From assembly GCA_964396535.1 (NCBI GenBank), contig CAYNFT010000027.1, positions 1-23,847 on the forward strand: DNA of 23,847 nucleotides, given 5' to 3'. Position numbers and translations under genes: made by a program. The notes beneath the pieces were generated by a model. The model was not told where the DNA came from and searched no databases. It saw nothing but the letters and a program-made list of their open reading frames with translations. This DNA comes from CAYNFT01 sp964396535. GTDB lineage: Bacteria > Chloroflexota > Dehalococcoidia > Dehalococcoidales > UBA2162. Position 1 is the stretch's first letter; each line of letters starts with the position of its first letter. Below, one piece after another: positions 1-7,295 of the stretch.

Positions 1-1298
1 ACCACATCCTCCAGAGTATCGCCCAGCCAGTTGTTTACCTTTCTCAGGTATGCCGCCAGAATAGCCCAGCCAATTGGAAAAACGAGCAAAACCAGAACAC
101 CCACAAGAATAGCCCAGGGGTTAGGCACCTGAATACCCCAGCCAATGAACATACCTGGAATAAACATGAGAGCGGGAGCCTGGAGGTCAGTCCTGATGCC
201 AAAAATGATGCGGCTAAATATGTCCCGTCCCAGATTATCCGTGCCCAGGATGTGCTCTGCTGATGGGGCACTCAGGCGTTCTGCCAGACTAAGTTCGTTT
301 TGTCCATAAGGAGCGAAGTTCGGACCCACCACCGCGGCCATTATGGATATAAAAACAAGTACCAGGCAGAAAATCAGCCAGCCTGTAGGTATTCTCAGGC
401 GCGGTGCCGGTTGTTCTTCTCTCTGTTCGGATGATACCGGCGCGTGGCTAAAGTGATTATAGGCAATCTCTATTAGGTCTGCTGCCAGCTTGACCAGCAC
501 CACGACCAGAACGAAGAACCAGGCGACTCCAAACATCACCGGGAAATCCCGCTGAGTTGCTGTTTCAAATACGAGTCTTCCCAACCCGGGCTGTGCCAGA
601 TTCTGCTCCACGAACAGGGTTACAACGATAATAGCCCCCACCAGCTTCAGCAATCTGATTACCAGTTTAATACTGAGGTGTCGTGCCAGCGCCCAGCAGG
701 GAGCAGACAGCTTTCCTGGCCAGTTTGCCAGCTCCCCGTGACCTGCCTGAACCAGCAGCCACGCTGGCAGCATCGAGGAAAATAACGCCGCCCAGAATAT
801 CCACGCCGGAGAGTCCAACGATATAGACCACTCCCATCTGACGAATAAGAAAACAATAAAAAAAGTACCAAACATAAAGATAGGAGTGCTGACACCGTTA
901 CTGACCAGCACCAGCCGTAACACCTGCCTTACCCGTGCCAGCCAGCTTGGGCGGTCGGTTACTCGGCTGATAAGCATGCCGAGGAATAGTAGCACAGCGG
1001 CAATGGCCAGGCTCAGGAGACCCCCAGAGACCAGGACCCGTGCCGTGACTCCCAGACGTTCGCCAATCATCTCAGCTACCGGCTCACCCTTCCACAGTGA
1101 GGTAGCCCAGTCCCAGCTTGCGGAATCGTAAGAGGCGGTGATTTTCATCTGCCCCGTATCGTTCATCCGATCAATCACACTCGTGGGAATGGCTCCCCTG
1201 AGGGCAATCAGTATCAGCCAGACCACGAGGAGAATCAAGCCGGCAAAGACCACCCGCCGCCCTACCGCGATAAGTTCTCGTTTGTCCTCTGGACTCAT
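1..1298 (-). CDS. Fused DppB-DppC-like ABC transporter permease, cut by the left window edge
   Basis: One open frame runs without a stop from an ATG at 1298 to the left edge (432 codons visible). Residues 1 to about 280 look like a DppB-type oligopeptide permease: an N-terminal membrane segment, a periplasmic stretch, several further membrane segments, and the family's late signature EQNLAQPGLGRLV near residues 231-243, followed by a QRDFP block. After a short hydrophilic linker (about 280-300), a new membrane segment leads into DppC hallmarks: an APYGQNEL stretch near 327-334 and LGTDNLGRDIFSRIIFG from about residue 350. The two subunits, normally separate and paired in the inner membrane for peptide or nickel uptake, therefore appear joined. 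The usual cytoplasmic ARAKG-type EAA loop is not recognisable in the first half. The C-terminus and any ATPase or binding-protein genes lie outside the window. A TTGACG/TAGAAT promoter lies upstream. The substrate is unknown. Confidence 0.8.
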   Translation of the reverse strand, partial: MSPEDKRELIAVGRRVVFAGLILLVVWLILIALRGAIPTSVIDRMNDTGQMKITASYDSASWDWATSLWKGEPVAEMIGERLGVTARVLVSGGLLSLAIAAVLLFLGMLISRVTDRPSWLARVRQVLRLVLVSNGVSTPIFMFGTFFIVFLFVRWEWSISLDSPAWIFWAALFSSMLPAWLLVQAGHGELANWPGKLSAPCWALARHLSIKLVIRLLKLVGAIIVVTLFVEQNLAQPGLGRLVFETATQRDFPVMFGVAWFFVLVVVLVKLAADLIEIAYNHFSHAPVSSEQREEQPAPRLRIPTGWLIFCLVLVFISIMAAVVGPNFAPYGQNELSLAERLSAPSAEHILGTDNLGRDIFSRIIFGIRTDLQAPALMFIPGMFIGWGIQVPNPWAILVGVLVLLVFPIGWAILAAYLRKVNNWLGDTLEDV

Positions 1299-1354
1299 CT
1301 GCTACTCGCTCAAATCGGTATTGCTTTTACATTCTACGGATAACAGGTGCGCCT

Positions 1355-1383
1355 ATTCTAGTCTGTAAAATGGCTAACGTCAA
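1355..1383 (-). promoter_or_regulatory. Promoter for the fused permease gene
   Basis: On the minus strand TTGACG (1383-1378) and TAGAAT (1360-1355) are separated by exactly 17 bases, a near-consensus sigma70-type pair. The predicted start of transcription near 1348 gives a leader of about 50 bases before the permease ATG at 1298. The permease therefore probably begins its own transcription unit rather than reading through from guaB3. Confidence 0.6.
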
Positions 1384-1441
1384 TTCTCTAAAACAGAGGG
1401 TTGCGACTTTGGAGAGGGGGAATGGTTTTAAAACAACCCGG

Positions 1442-2587
1442 CTATGACTGCGCTAGCTGCCAGGATTTGCCTTCGGTGGTAATAGCCGGAGCAATCACCA
1501 TCTCCGCTTTGTGCATCTCCCGGATATTGAAAGCACCACAAACGCCCATTGCCGTGCGAAGAGCCCCGACCAGATTCTGGCTGCCATCGGTAACCGAAGT
1601 GGGACCGAAGAGAATTTGCTCCAGTGTGCCTGACGTACCAACTTTTATCCGGGTTCCCCTGGGGAGTGCCGGGTGGGGGTGAGACATTCCCCAGTGATAG
1701 CCATGACCCGGTGCCTCTCTGGCTTGAGCAAAGACGGAACCTATCATCACCGCATCAGCACCGGCAGCAATGGCTTTACACACATCGCCACCCTTGCGAA
1801 AACCGCCATCGGTAATTATTGGCACGTACCTTCCCGATTCCTTCTGGTACTGGTCTCTGGCGGCAGCACAGTCGATAGTAGCTGTTATCTGGGGAACACC
1901 AATGCCGAGGACTTCCCTGGTAGTGCAAGCAGCCCCGGGACCAACTCCAACCAGAACTCCAGAAATCCCCGTTCTCATCAGCTCTAAACAGGCAGTGTAG
2001 CTTACGCAGTTACCGACAACGACAGGCATTGGTACAGACTCAATAAGCTCGGGGAAAATAAGTCCGCGAACACTCTTCGATGTATGACGGGCAGAGGTAA
2101 CGGTTGACCCTACAATCAGAATATCAGCCTTAGCTTCAGCAGTTATCGGGGCGAAACGTTTGGTGTTAGCCGGGGTTGCTGCAACGGCACATACTGCGCC
2201 TGCCTTCTTAATCTCCTGTATTCGTTCGCCAATCAGGTTTTCTTCAATCGGCTGGGAATAAATCTTTTGAAGCAGTGAGGTGACTTCCGCATTAGATGCT
2301 TGAGCAATTTCAGCCAGCACCTCTTCAGGATTATCATACCGGGTTTGTACCCCTTCCAGATGAAGCACGGCAAGTCCGCCCAGCCTACTCATAATTATGG
2401 CAAGGTTGACATCCACCACCGCGTCCATAGCCGAGGTTAAAAAAGGAATGGCAAAAGTTAAATCCCCTATCTTGAAATCAATGTTTGTCTGTTCAGGATT
2501 GATGGTTACATCTCCAGGTACGATGGCAACTTCATCAAAACCATAGGAACGCCTGAGTTCTTTGAGCTTGGGCTTAGGAGCAGCCAT
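1442..2587 (-). CDS. guaB3: GuaB3-type IMP dehydrogenase family protein without CBS domains
   Basis: The protein has 381 residues and forms a single IMPDH-type TIM barrel; it resembles the GuaB3 branch, also about 380 residues, known from actinobacteria and cyanobacteria. The substrate and catalytic-cysteine loop is visible as GVGPGAACTTREVLGIGVPQ, followed by the phosphate-binding ITDGGFRKGGDVCKAIAAGA segment and a flap-region GTSGTLEQ. The regulatory CBS pair (about 120 residues) found between barrel strands in standard GuaB is absent. IMP dehydrogenase converts IMP to XMP with NAD and commits purines to GMP. A cyanobacterial GuaB3 has been reported to do this, but other members were long called IMPDH-related. 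The start is an ATG preceded by a strong AGGGGGAG ribosome site. It is divergent from rsmI across a repeat-bearing spacer. The family call is firm; the exact activity is less so. Confidence 0.88.
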   Translation of the reverse strand: MAAPKPKLKELRRSYGFDEVAIVPGDVTINPEQTNIDFKIGDLTFAIPFLTSAMDAVVDVNLAIIMSRLGGLAVLHLEGVQTRYDNPEEVLAEIAQASNAEVTSLLQKIYSQPIEENLIGERIQEIKKAGAVCAVAATPANTKRFAPITAEAKADILIVGSTVTSARHTSKSVRGLIFPELIESVPMPVVVGNCVSYTACLELMRTGISGVLVGVGPGAACTTREVLGIGVPQITATIDCAAARDQYQKESGRYVPIITDGGFRKGGDVCKAIAAGADAVMIGSVFAQAREAPGHGYHWGMSHPHPALPRGTRIKVGTSGTLEQILFGPTSVTDGSQNLVGALRTAMGVCGAFNIREMHKAEMVIAPAITTEGKSWQLAQS

Positions 2588-2609
2588 TTAACTCCCCCTT
2601 TTTAAAAGA

Positions 2610-2638
2610 ACTATAGCAAAATAGGTGGTTAAAATCAA
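2610..2638 (-). promoter_or_regulatory. Promoter for guaB3
   Basis: Minus-strand TTGATT (2638-2633) and TATAGT (2615-2610) are 17 bases apart, and the -10 is preceded by TGC (extended -10). The transcript would start near 2603, giving a short leader that contains the AGGGGGAG ribosome site just ahead of the ATG at 2587. Confidence 0.6.
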
Positions 2639-2684
2639 GAATTTTGCGCTTTTCTACCACCACTATTTTGGAGGGATTTTAAAA

Positions 2685-2854
2685 ACCCATCCCCCTGACC
2701 CCCTTCCCTTGAAAAGGGAAGGGGGAATAATTTGTTAAAGGGGCTTCGCCCCTTTTAATCCCCATACTAAACAATGTTTATCAAAGGGAAGGGGGGAAGC
2801 TTTTTATAAGAGAGGCTTCGCCTCTCTTTGACTCTCCTTATTTTGGGGTGAGGT
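2685..2854 (-). repeat. Dispersed hairpin element, copy 1 (minus orientation)
   Basis: This 170-base GC-rich stretch fills most of the 382-base gene-free spacer between guaB3 and rsmI. It holds an imperfect C-rich/G-rich hairpin near 2700-2727, a palindrome AAAGGGGC-TTC-GCCCCTTT near 2738-2756, and a 9-bp palindrome AAGAGAGGC-TTC-GCCTCTCTT at 2808-2828. Read on the minus strand it begins ACCTCACCCC and ends in a GGGGGATGGGTT block, the same termini as the copies near 10236, 10402 and 17561. No protein-coding potential was seen. Its function is unknown: it could be a MITE or REP-like element, or a transcript-end or insulator hairpin. Confidence 0.75.
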
Positions 2855-2873
2855 AAATAAAAAATCTTAAAGG

Positions 2874-2902
2874 TGGACAGTTGATGAGGGGCAGGCTATA
2901 AT
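2874..2902 (+). promoter_or_regulatory. Promoter for the rsmI-metG operon
   Basis: TGGACA (2874-2879) and a perfect TATAAT (2897-2902) are spaced by 17 bases. Transcription would begin near 2909, leaving a leader of about 60 bases before rsmI. It lies just outside the right end of repeat copy 1. Confidence 0.7.
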
Positions 2903-2969
2903 AACAATGGTTAATCCATAACAATTAACCCCTCAGCGCTAAGCAAAGATTAAGGGAAGATAAAGGGTA

Positions 2970-3785
2970 ATGCCTACCCTCTATGTTGTAGCTACCCCAA
3001 TTGGTAATCTGGAGGATATTTCCCGGCGTGCCCTTCGGGTGCTCCGTGAAGTGGAAATTATCGCTGCTGAAGATACCCGCAAGACAAAACGGCTTCTCTC
3101 TACCTACGATATCAGGACACCGATGACAAGTTATCACGAACATAATAAATGGACTAAACTGGATTATATCCTGGGTTGCCTTGAAATAGAAGATGTAGCC
3201 CTTGTCTCTGAGGCAGGAACACCGTGCATGTCTGACCCCGGTTATGAACTGATTATGGCAGCTAATCAGAGGGGTATCCCGGTTGTTCCCATCCCCGGGC
3301 CTTCTGCGGTTATCGCGGCACTTACCATCTCTGGACTGGCTACAGACAGGTTTACCTACCTGGGCTTTCTGCCTCGCAAGGCTAGCAGCCGGCAGAATCT
3401 TTTAGAATCTATAGCTAATGAACCTGGCAGTATCGTAATCTTCGAATCCCCTCATCGACTGATGACTACTTTAAATGATATACTACTTATCCTTGGTGAT
3501 AGAAAAATAGCCGTTTGCCGTGAACTTACCAAGATTCATGAGGAAGTATTCCGGGGAAGAATAAGCCAGGCTATAGAGCACTTCACCGAGCCCAGGGGTG
3601 AGTTTACCCTGGTCATTGAAGGTAAGGTGGAGACGAGCAAACCACGATTAACAGAAGATATTGAGAGGCAGTTATATAAGATGCGTCTCTCCGGGGTAAC
3701 GGCTAAAGAAGCGATAGCTCAAGTGGCTGGAGAAACAGGCTTATCAAAGAAAGAGCTTTATCGTGCCTGGCTCAAGCAAGCTTAA
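2970..3785 (+). CDS. rsmI: 16S rRNA (cytidine-1402 2'-O)-methyltransferase RsmI
   Basis: The protein has 271 residues, close to the usual 270-290. It uses S-adenosylmethionine to methylate the 2'-hydroxyl of C1402 in 16S rRNA, tuning the ribosomal P site. The tetrapyrrole-methylase fold shows its motifs in order: VATPIGNLEDIS near residues 7-18, an EDTRKTK block, SEAGTPCMSDPG in the middle, and the IPGPSA loop. The FESPHRL segment and the C-terminal TKIHEEVFRG region are also typical of RsmI. The ATG is preceded by a purine-rich AAAGGG close upstream. It is the first gene of a plus-strand run that continues with a small Cys-rich protein and metG, placing it with translation genes. Confidence 0.95.
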   Translation: MPTLYVVATPIGNLEDISRRALRVLREVEIIAAEDTRKTKRLLSTYDIRTPMTSYHEHNKWTKLDYILGCLEIEDVALVSEAGTPCMSDPGYELIMAANQRGIPVVPIPGPSAVIAALTISGLATDRFTYLGFLPRKASSRQNLLESIANEPGSIVIFESPHRLMTTLNDILLILGDRKIAVCRELTKIHEEVFRGRISQAIEHFTEPRGEFTLVIEGKVETSKPRLTEDIERQLYKMRLSGVTAKEAIAQVAGETGLSKKELYRAWLKQA

Positions 3786-3793
3786 ATTTTGGT

Positions 3794-3799
3794 TATAAT
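3794..3799 (+). promoter_or_regulatory. Possible internal -10 box before the zinc-knuckle gene and metG
   Basis: A perfect TATAAT lies in the 34-base gap after rsmI, immediately ahead of an AGGAGG ribosome site (3806-3811). No convincing -35 was found at 16-18 bases, so an internal promoter is only a possibility. Confidence 0.3.
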
Positions 3800-3819
3800 A
3801 GATTTAGGAGGATATAAAG

Positions 3820-4050
3820 ATGCGCCGAGGGTGTATATCTTTAGGGGATATTCAGTGTGATGAGTGTCAACATACAATACCACATTCCGAACGCTATTTA
3901 GCTATCGATGAAGAAGATGGCGTTGAGGTAGAAGAAGGAGGAAAGGCAGTTTATTATTGTGTTGAGTGTGCCCTGAAGAAGGGTTACGCTTACTATAAAG
4001 AAGAGAAGGATGAAAGGATTCTTACCTTCTTCCATAAGTCTGAATATTAG
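3820..4050 (+). CDS. Small CxxC-CxxC protein, probable zinc binder of unknown function
   Basis: I do not recognise this 76-residue protein as a named family. It has two cysteine pairs, CDEC at 13-16 and CVEC at 47-50, spaced as in a single-zinc ribbon. An acidic stretch lies between them and the tail is rich in charged and aromatic residues. It is soluble, with no signal peptide or membrane segment. An AGGAGG ribosome site eight bases ahead of the ATG and 35-40 base gaps to rsmI and metG support real translation within that operon. Its neighbours suggest a translation-related or RNA-associated role, but that is inference from position only. Confidence 0.75.
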   Translation: MRRGCISLGDIQCDECQHTIPHSERYLAIDEEDGVEVEEGGKAVYYCVECALKKGYAYYKEEKDERILTFFHKSEY

Positions 4051-4089
4051 CCTCGGTAACGTGGTTGTGATAAAGTATGAGGGAGCGAG

Positions 4090-5799
4090 ATGAGTGAGAG
4101 AATTTTTATTGGCGTGGCCTGGCCCTATGCTAACGGCTCATTACACTTAGGTCAGATTGCCGGGGCATATCTGCCGGCTGACATCTTTGCCCGATACCAT
4201 CGCATCAAGGGAAATGAGGTGGTGATGGTGTCGGGTTCAGACCAGCATGGTACGCCAACAACCATAAAGGCGGAACAGGAAGGCAAAACCCCTGCCGAAA
4301 TCGCCGCATATTATCAGCAAGAATTCCAGGATTGCTGGCAAAAGCTTGGTATTTCCTTCGATTTATATACTACCACCGGTACGGCAAATCATGCGGAGGT
4401 AGTCCAGGATATTTTCCTTACTCTGCTCAACAAGGGATACATTTATAAGAATGCCGTATCGCAGGCATACTGCCCCAGTTGCCAGCGCTTTCTGCCCGAC
4501 CGCTATGTTCTGGGTACCTGTCCGCACTGTCAATCGCCTAACGCTCGCGGCGATCAGTGTGAAGACTGCGGTAAACCACTTGATGCCCCTGACCTCATTG
4601 AAGCACGTTGCCGCCTATGTGGCACGGCACCGGAATACAGGGACTCGGAACAGTTTTTCCTCAGATTACCCGCCTTCAGGGACAGGCTCTTGGACTGGGT
4701 GAGACAGCAGACCCACTGGAGACAAAACGTATTGAACTTTACTACACGATTTCTGGAAGAAGGATTAATAGACAGGGCTATCACCCGTGACATAGAGTGG
4801 GGGGTGCCGGTGCCTTTAGAAGGATTTGAGGACAAACGCATCTACGTATGGTTTGAGGCCGTCATTGGCTACCTTTCTGCCACAAAGGAGTGGGCTAGAC
4901 TGCGAGGTGAGCCGGAGAAGTGGCGTGATTTCTGGGAGAAGGATAAAGGAGCACATAGCTACTATTTCATCGGCAAGGATAATATTGTGTTCCACACCAT
5001 AATCTGGCCGGCAATGTTACTGGGCTATAGTGATGATGACCTTAATATCCCCTACGATGTGCCGGCTAACGAGTTCCTGACCATTGAGGGCAGGAAGGTC
5101 TCCACCAGCCGTAACTGGGCGGTGTGGCTGCCCGACTATTTATCACGGTATGACCCTGACCCACTGCGCTACCTGCTATCAATAAACATGCCGGAGACAA
5201 GTGATACTGATTTTTCATGGCGCGAGTTTTTCCGCCGCAACAATAATGAGCTGGTGGCGACCTATGGAAACCTGGTTCACCGGGTGCTTACTTTCACATA
5301 TCGGAATTTTGAAGGCTGCATACCCACTTACAATGATATTAGGGCTAGAAACGATGAAGAATTGAAACATGCCGAACTTACCGAATTGGAAGCTCTGTCT
5401 TTTACGTCCATCAGTCTTGTTGATAAGGCACTTGCCCAGTGCCGTTTCAAATTAGCTCTAATAATGATTATGCAGATAGCCCATGAGGCCAACCGCTACC
5501 TCGATGAAAAATCACCCTGGAAAGTAATTAAAGAGGACCGGCAGGCTGCCGCCACCTCTCTGTATGTGGCACTTAGCGTGATTTCTCAACTGAAAACAAT
5601 GCTGTATCCCTTCTTACCTTTTAGCTCTCAAAAGCTACACGAATACCTGGGCTTTGAAGGTAGGGTTGAGGATTACGGCTGGAAGTGGCAGGATTTGCCA
5701 CCGGGACAGAGGCTGCTTGAGCCGAAGCCACTGTTCACCAAACTGGACGAAGGATTAGTTGAGGAAGAGGCCAGTCGGTTGGGACATGCCCATAATTAG
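4090..5799 (+). CDS. metG: Methionyl-tRNA synthetase
   Basis: This class I synthetase charges tRNA(Met) with methionine using ATP. At 569 residues it is catalytic core plus anticodon-binding domain only; it lacks the C-terminal tRNA-binding/dimerisation domain that lengthens many bacterial forms such as the roughly 675-residue E. coli enzyme. The HIGH-type signature is HLGQ at residues 19-22, within WPYANGSLHLGQ. The connective insert carries four Cys knuckles (CPSC, CPHC, CEDC, CRLC) at about residues 130-175, enough for two zinc ions, as in the MetRS subclass with a doubled knuckle. The KMSKS loop reads KVSTSR at 336-341. The C-terminal helical region contains KSPWKVIKED, typical of the anticodon domain. 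The start ATG follows a GGGAG site. It lies third in the rsmI operon. Confidence 0.96.
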   Translation: MSERIFIGVAWPYANGSLHLGQIAGAYLPADIFARYHRIKGNEVVMVSGSDQHGTPTTIKAEQEGKTPAEIAAYYQQEFQDCWQKLGISFDLYTTTGTANHAEVVQDIFLTLLNKGYIYKNAVSQAYCPSCQRFLPDRYVLGTCPHCQSPNARGDQCEDCGKPLDAPDLIEARCRLCGTAPEYRDSEQFFLRLPAFRDRLLDWVRQQTHWRQNVLNFTTRFLEEGLIDRAITRDIEWGVPVPLEGFEDKRIYVWFEAVIGYLSATKEWARLRGEPEKWRDFWEKDKGAHSYYFIGKDNIVFHTIIWPAMLLGYSDDDLNIPYDVPANEFLTIEGRKVSTSRNWAVWLPDYLSRYDPDPLRYLLSINMPETSDTDFSWREFFRRNNNELVATYGNLVHRVLTFTYRNFEGCIPTYNDIRARNDEELKHAELTELEALSFTSISLVDKALAQCRFKLALIMIMQIAHEANRYLDEKSPWKVIKEDRQAAATSLYVALSVISQLKTMLYPFLPFSSQKLHEYLGFEGRVEDYGWKWQDLPPGQRLLEPKPLFTKLDEGLVEEEASRLGHAHN

Positions 5800-5849
5800 T
5801 AGCTTCATATACTCATATTGTTATATCTGATAGTTGATAAAGGAGGAGC

Positions 5850-6815
5850 TTGGAGCTAAGCACAATTTATGCACCAGTTCAGGAAGACCTGTCCAGGGTG
5901 GAGGATAGGCTCAGGTCAGTGCACAAGGTTGATTTTCCACACCTCTCTGAGCTGTTAGAGTATAGTCTGAAGAGCAACGGCAAGAGGATTCGTCCAGCAC
6001 TTACTCTACTGTCAGGTAAGTTTTACAATTATGACCTTGATTATCTTCTGCCGATGGCTACGGGTGTTGAGGTTATGCACACGGCTACTCTGGTTCATGA
6101 TGATGCTATTGATAACTCTTTAGTTCGCCGGGGCAGGTCAACGATTAATGAACTGTGGGGTGAAGATGAAGCGGTGCTCCTTGGTGACTACCTGTTCGCC
6201 GAGGCAGGAGCACTTATCGCCAGCACCAACAATCTGCGAGTAATAAAGCAATTTGCTGCTACTCTTAAGACCATCTCTGGCGGAGAGATAAACCAGGCTT
6301 TTTATGCTTTTAATCTGGAGCAAAGCCGCCTGCAATATTTCCGAAGGGTTGCCAGTAAAACCGCCTCCCTTTTCTCTATGGCTACAGAGTCTGGAGCTGT
6401 TTTGAGCCAAGCTCCGGAAGAATCGATCCAGATTCTAATAGAGTATGGCTACAACCTTGGCATTGCCTTTCAAATCGTGGATGACATTCTGGATTTTATT
6501 GGCACTGAAGAGGAACTGGGTAAACCCGTAGGCTCGGATTTAGCTCAGGGCACCCTTACTTTGCCATCAATATTCATTGTGGAGCGTTATCCCGAGGATA
6601 ACCCGGTAAAGAGGTTATTTAATAACAGAGACAGGAAAGACGAGATAAAGCTGGCGATAGAGTTAGTTCGTAACTCATCAATTGCTCAAGAATGCTATCA
6701 AGTTGCCTCAGATTTCTGCGTCAAGGCTTGCCGCAACCTCAAACTATTGCCCGATAATGACAGTCGCCAGTCGTTGATGGAGCTGGCAGATTATATTATC
6801 AGCCGGACTAAATAG
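5850..6815 (+). CDS. Long-chain trans-polyprenyl diphosphate synthase
   Basis: The protein has 321 residues and is a class I trans-isoprenyl diphosphate synthase. It condenses isopentenyl diphosphate onto an allylic primer to build all-trans chains, most likely for a quinone side chain. The first Asp-rich motif is DDAID at 84-88, the second DDILD at 211-215, and the GKRIRPAL block that binds diphosphate sits near 44-51. Alanine at the fifth position before the first motif matches long-chain enzymes such as IspB/HepT rather than short-chain farnesyl synthases; chain length cannot be fixed by reading alone. The start is a TTG, three bases after AGGAGG (5841-5846), which is tight spacing; no better in-frame start lies nearby. 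It is the last gene of the plus-strand operon and abuts moaE tail to tail. Confidence 0.9.
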   Translation: MELSTIYAPVQEDLSRVEDRLRSVHKVDFPHLSELLEYSLKSNGKRIRPALTLLSGKFYNYDLDYLLPMATGVEVMHTATLVHDDAIDNSLVRRGRSTINELWGEDEAVLLGDYLFAEAGALIASTNNLRVIKQFAATLKTISGGEINQAFYAFNLEQSRLQYFRRVASKTASLFSMATESGAVLSQAPEESIQILIEYGYNLGIAFQIVDDILDFIGTEEELGKPVGSDLAQGTLTLPSIFIVERYPEDNPVKRLFNNRDRKDEIKLAIELVRNSSIAQECYQVASDFCVKACRNLKLLPDNDSRQSLMELADYIISRTK

Positions 6816-7223
6816 CTATTCTCCCTCAACCCAGATGCTACCGTCTTGGTAGGTTTCTATTTTGTGGGTAGGCAGTGCTTGTTTGAAGCGGTCAATAGTG
6901 TACTGGCAGGCAGCAAAGGCTTCCTGGCGGTGGCCAGAAGCTACAGCAATAACCAGATTAATGTCGCCGACATTCAGTTTGCCTACTCTATGCCAAATAG
7001 CTATGTTATTCAGTTGCCATTTCTGCCTGGCTTCACTGGCTATCTGTCGTAAGCTATCTTCTGCCCTTCCTTTGGTGTCTCTATATTCCACCGAAAGAAC
7101 CTGCTTATCTCGGGATTGTTCACGAATCAACCCGACATAGGCAACTACACACCCACTACTATCAGTTTTAACCTCATTTGCTATAAGTTCAGGGGAAATA
7201 GGCTTATCGGTAATTCTAATCAC
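6816..7223 (-). CDS. moaE: Molybdopterin synthase catalytic subunit MoaE
   Basis: The protein has 135 residues. MoaE takes sulfur from thiocarboxylated MoaD to turn cyclic pyranopterin monophosphate into molybdopterin. Family features are the VGLIRE loop near 31-36, the VEYRD segment, WHRVGKLNVGD, VASGHRQEAFAAC, and the late DGSIWVEGE end. The usual PIWKKE block is altered to ALPTHKIE, but the two lysines that match E. coli K119 and K126 are kept at the right seven-residue spacing. The start is a GTG with a weak AGGGCGG site. It lies 72 bases after ftsH on the same strand and its stop immediately adjoins the stop of the polyprenyl synthase. No other molybdenum-cofactor gene is in the window, so its partner MoaD must lie elsewhere. 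Confidence 0.92.
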   Translation of the reverse strand: MIRITDKPISPELIANEVKTDSSGCVVAYVGLIREQSRDKQVLSVEYRDTKGRAEDSLRQIASEARQKWQLNNIAIWHRVGKLNVGDINLVIAVASGHRQEAFAACQYTIDRFKQALPTHKIETYQDGSIWVEGE

Positions 7224-7295
7224 GCTAATACCGCCCTATGATTATCGTTTAAGCGTGGTCTCTTCGATATAAAGATGCAGATGGAGTATTCCGTA

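Noticed and set aside
659..895. Open frame of 78 codons on the minus strand
   Set aside because: It overlaps the permease in another frame and shows no motif or ribosome site.
886..1131. Open frame of 81 codons on the plus strand
   Set aside because: It lies entirely antisense to the continuous permease frame, which has recognisable family motifs; the predicted peptide is arginine/serine-rich shadow sequence.
2738..2756. Simple intrinsic terminator
   Set aside because: The GC stem resembles one, but it lies between divergent promoters with no upstream gene to terminate, and similar stems recur in the repeat family.
2925..3143. 72-codon frame antisense to the start of rsmI
   Set aside because: It is a shadow of rsmI, with no start signal or family resemblance.
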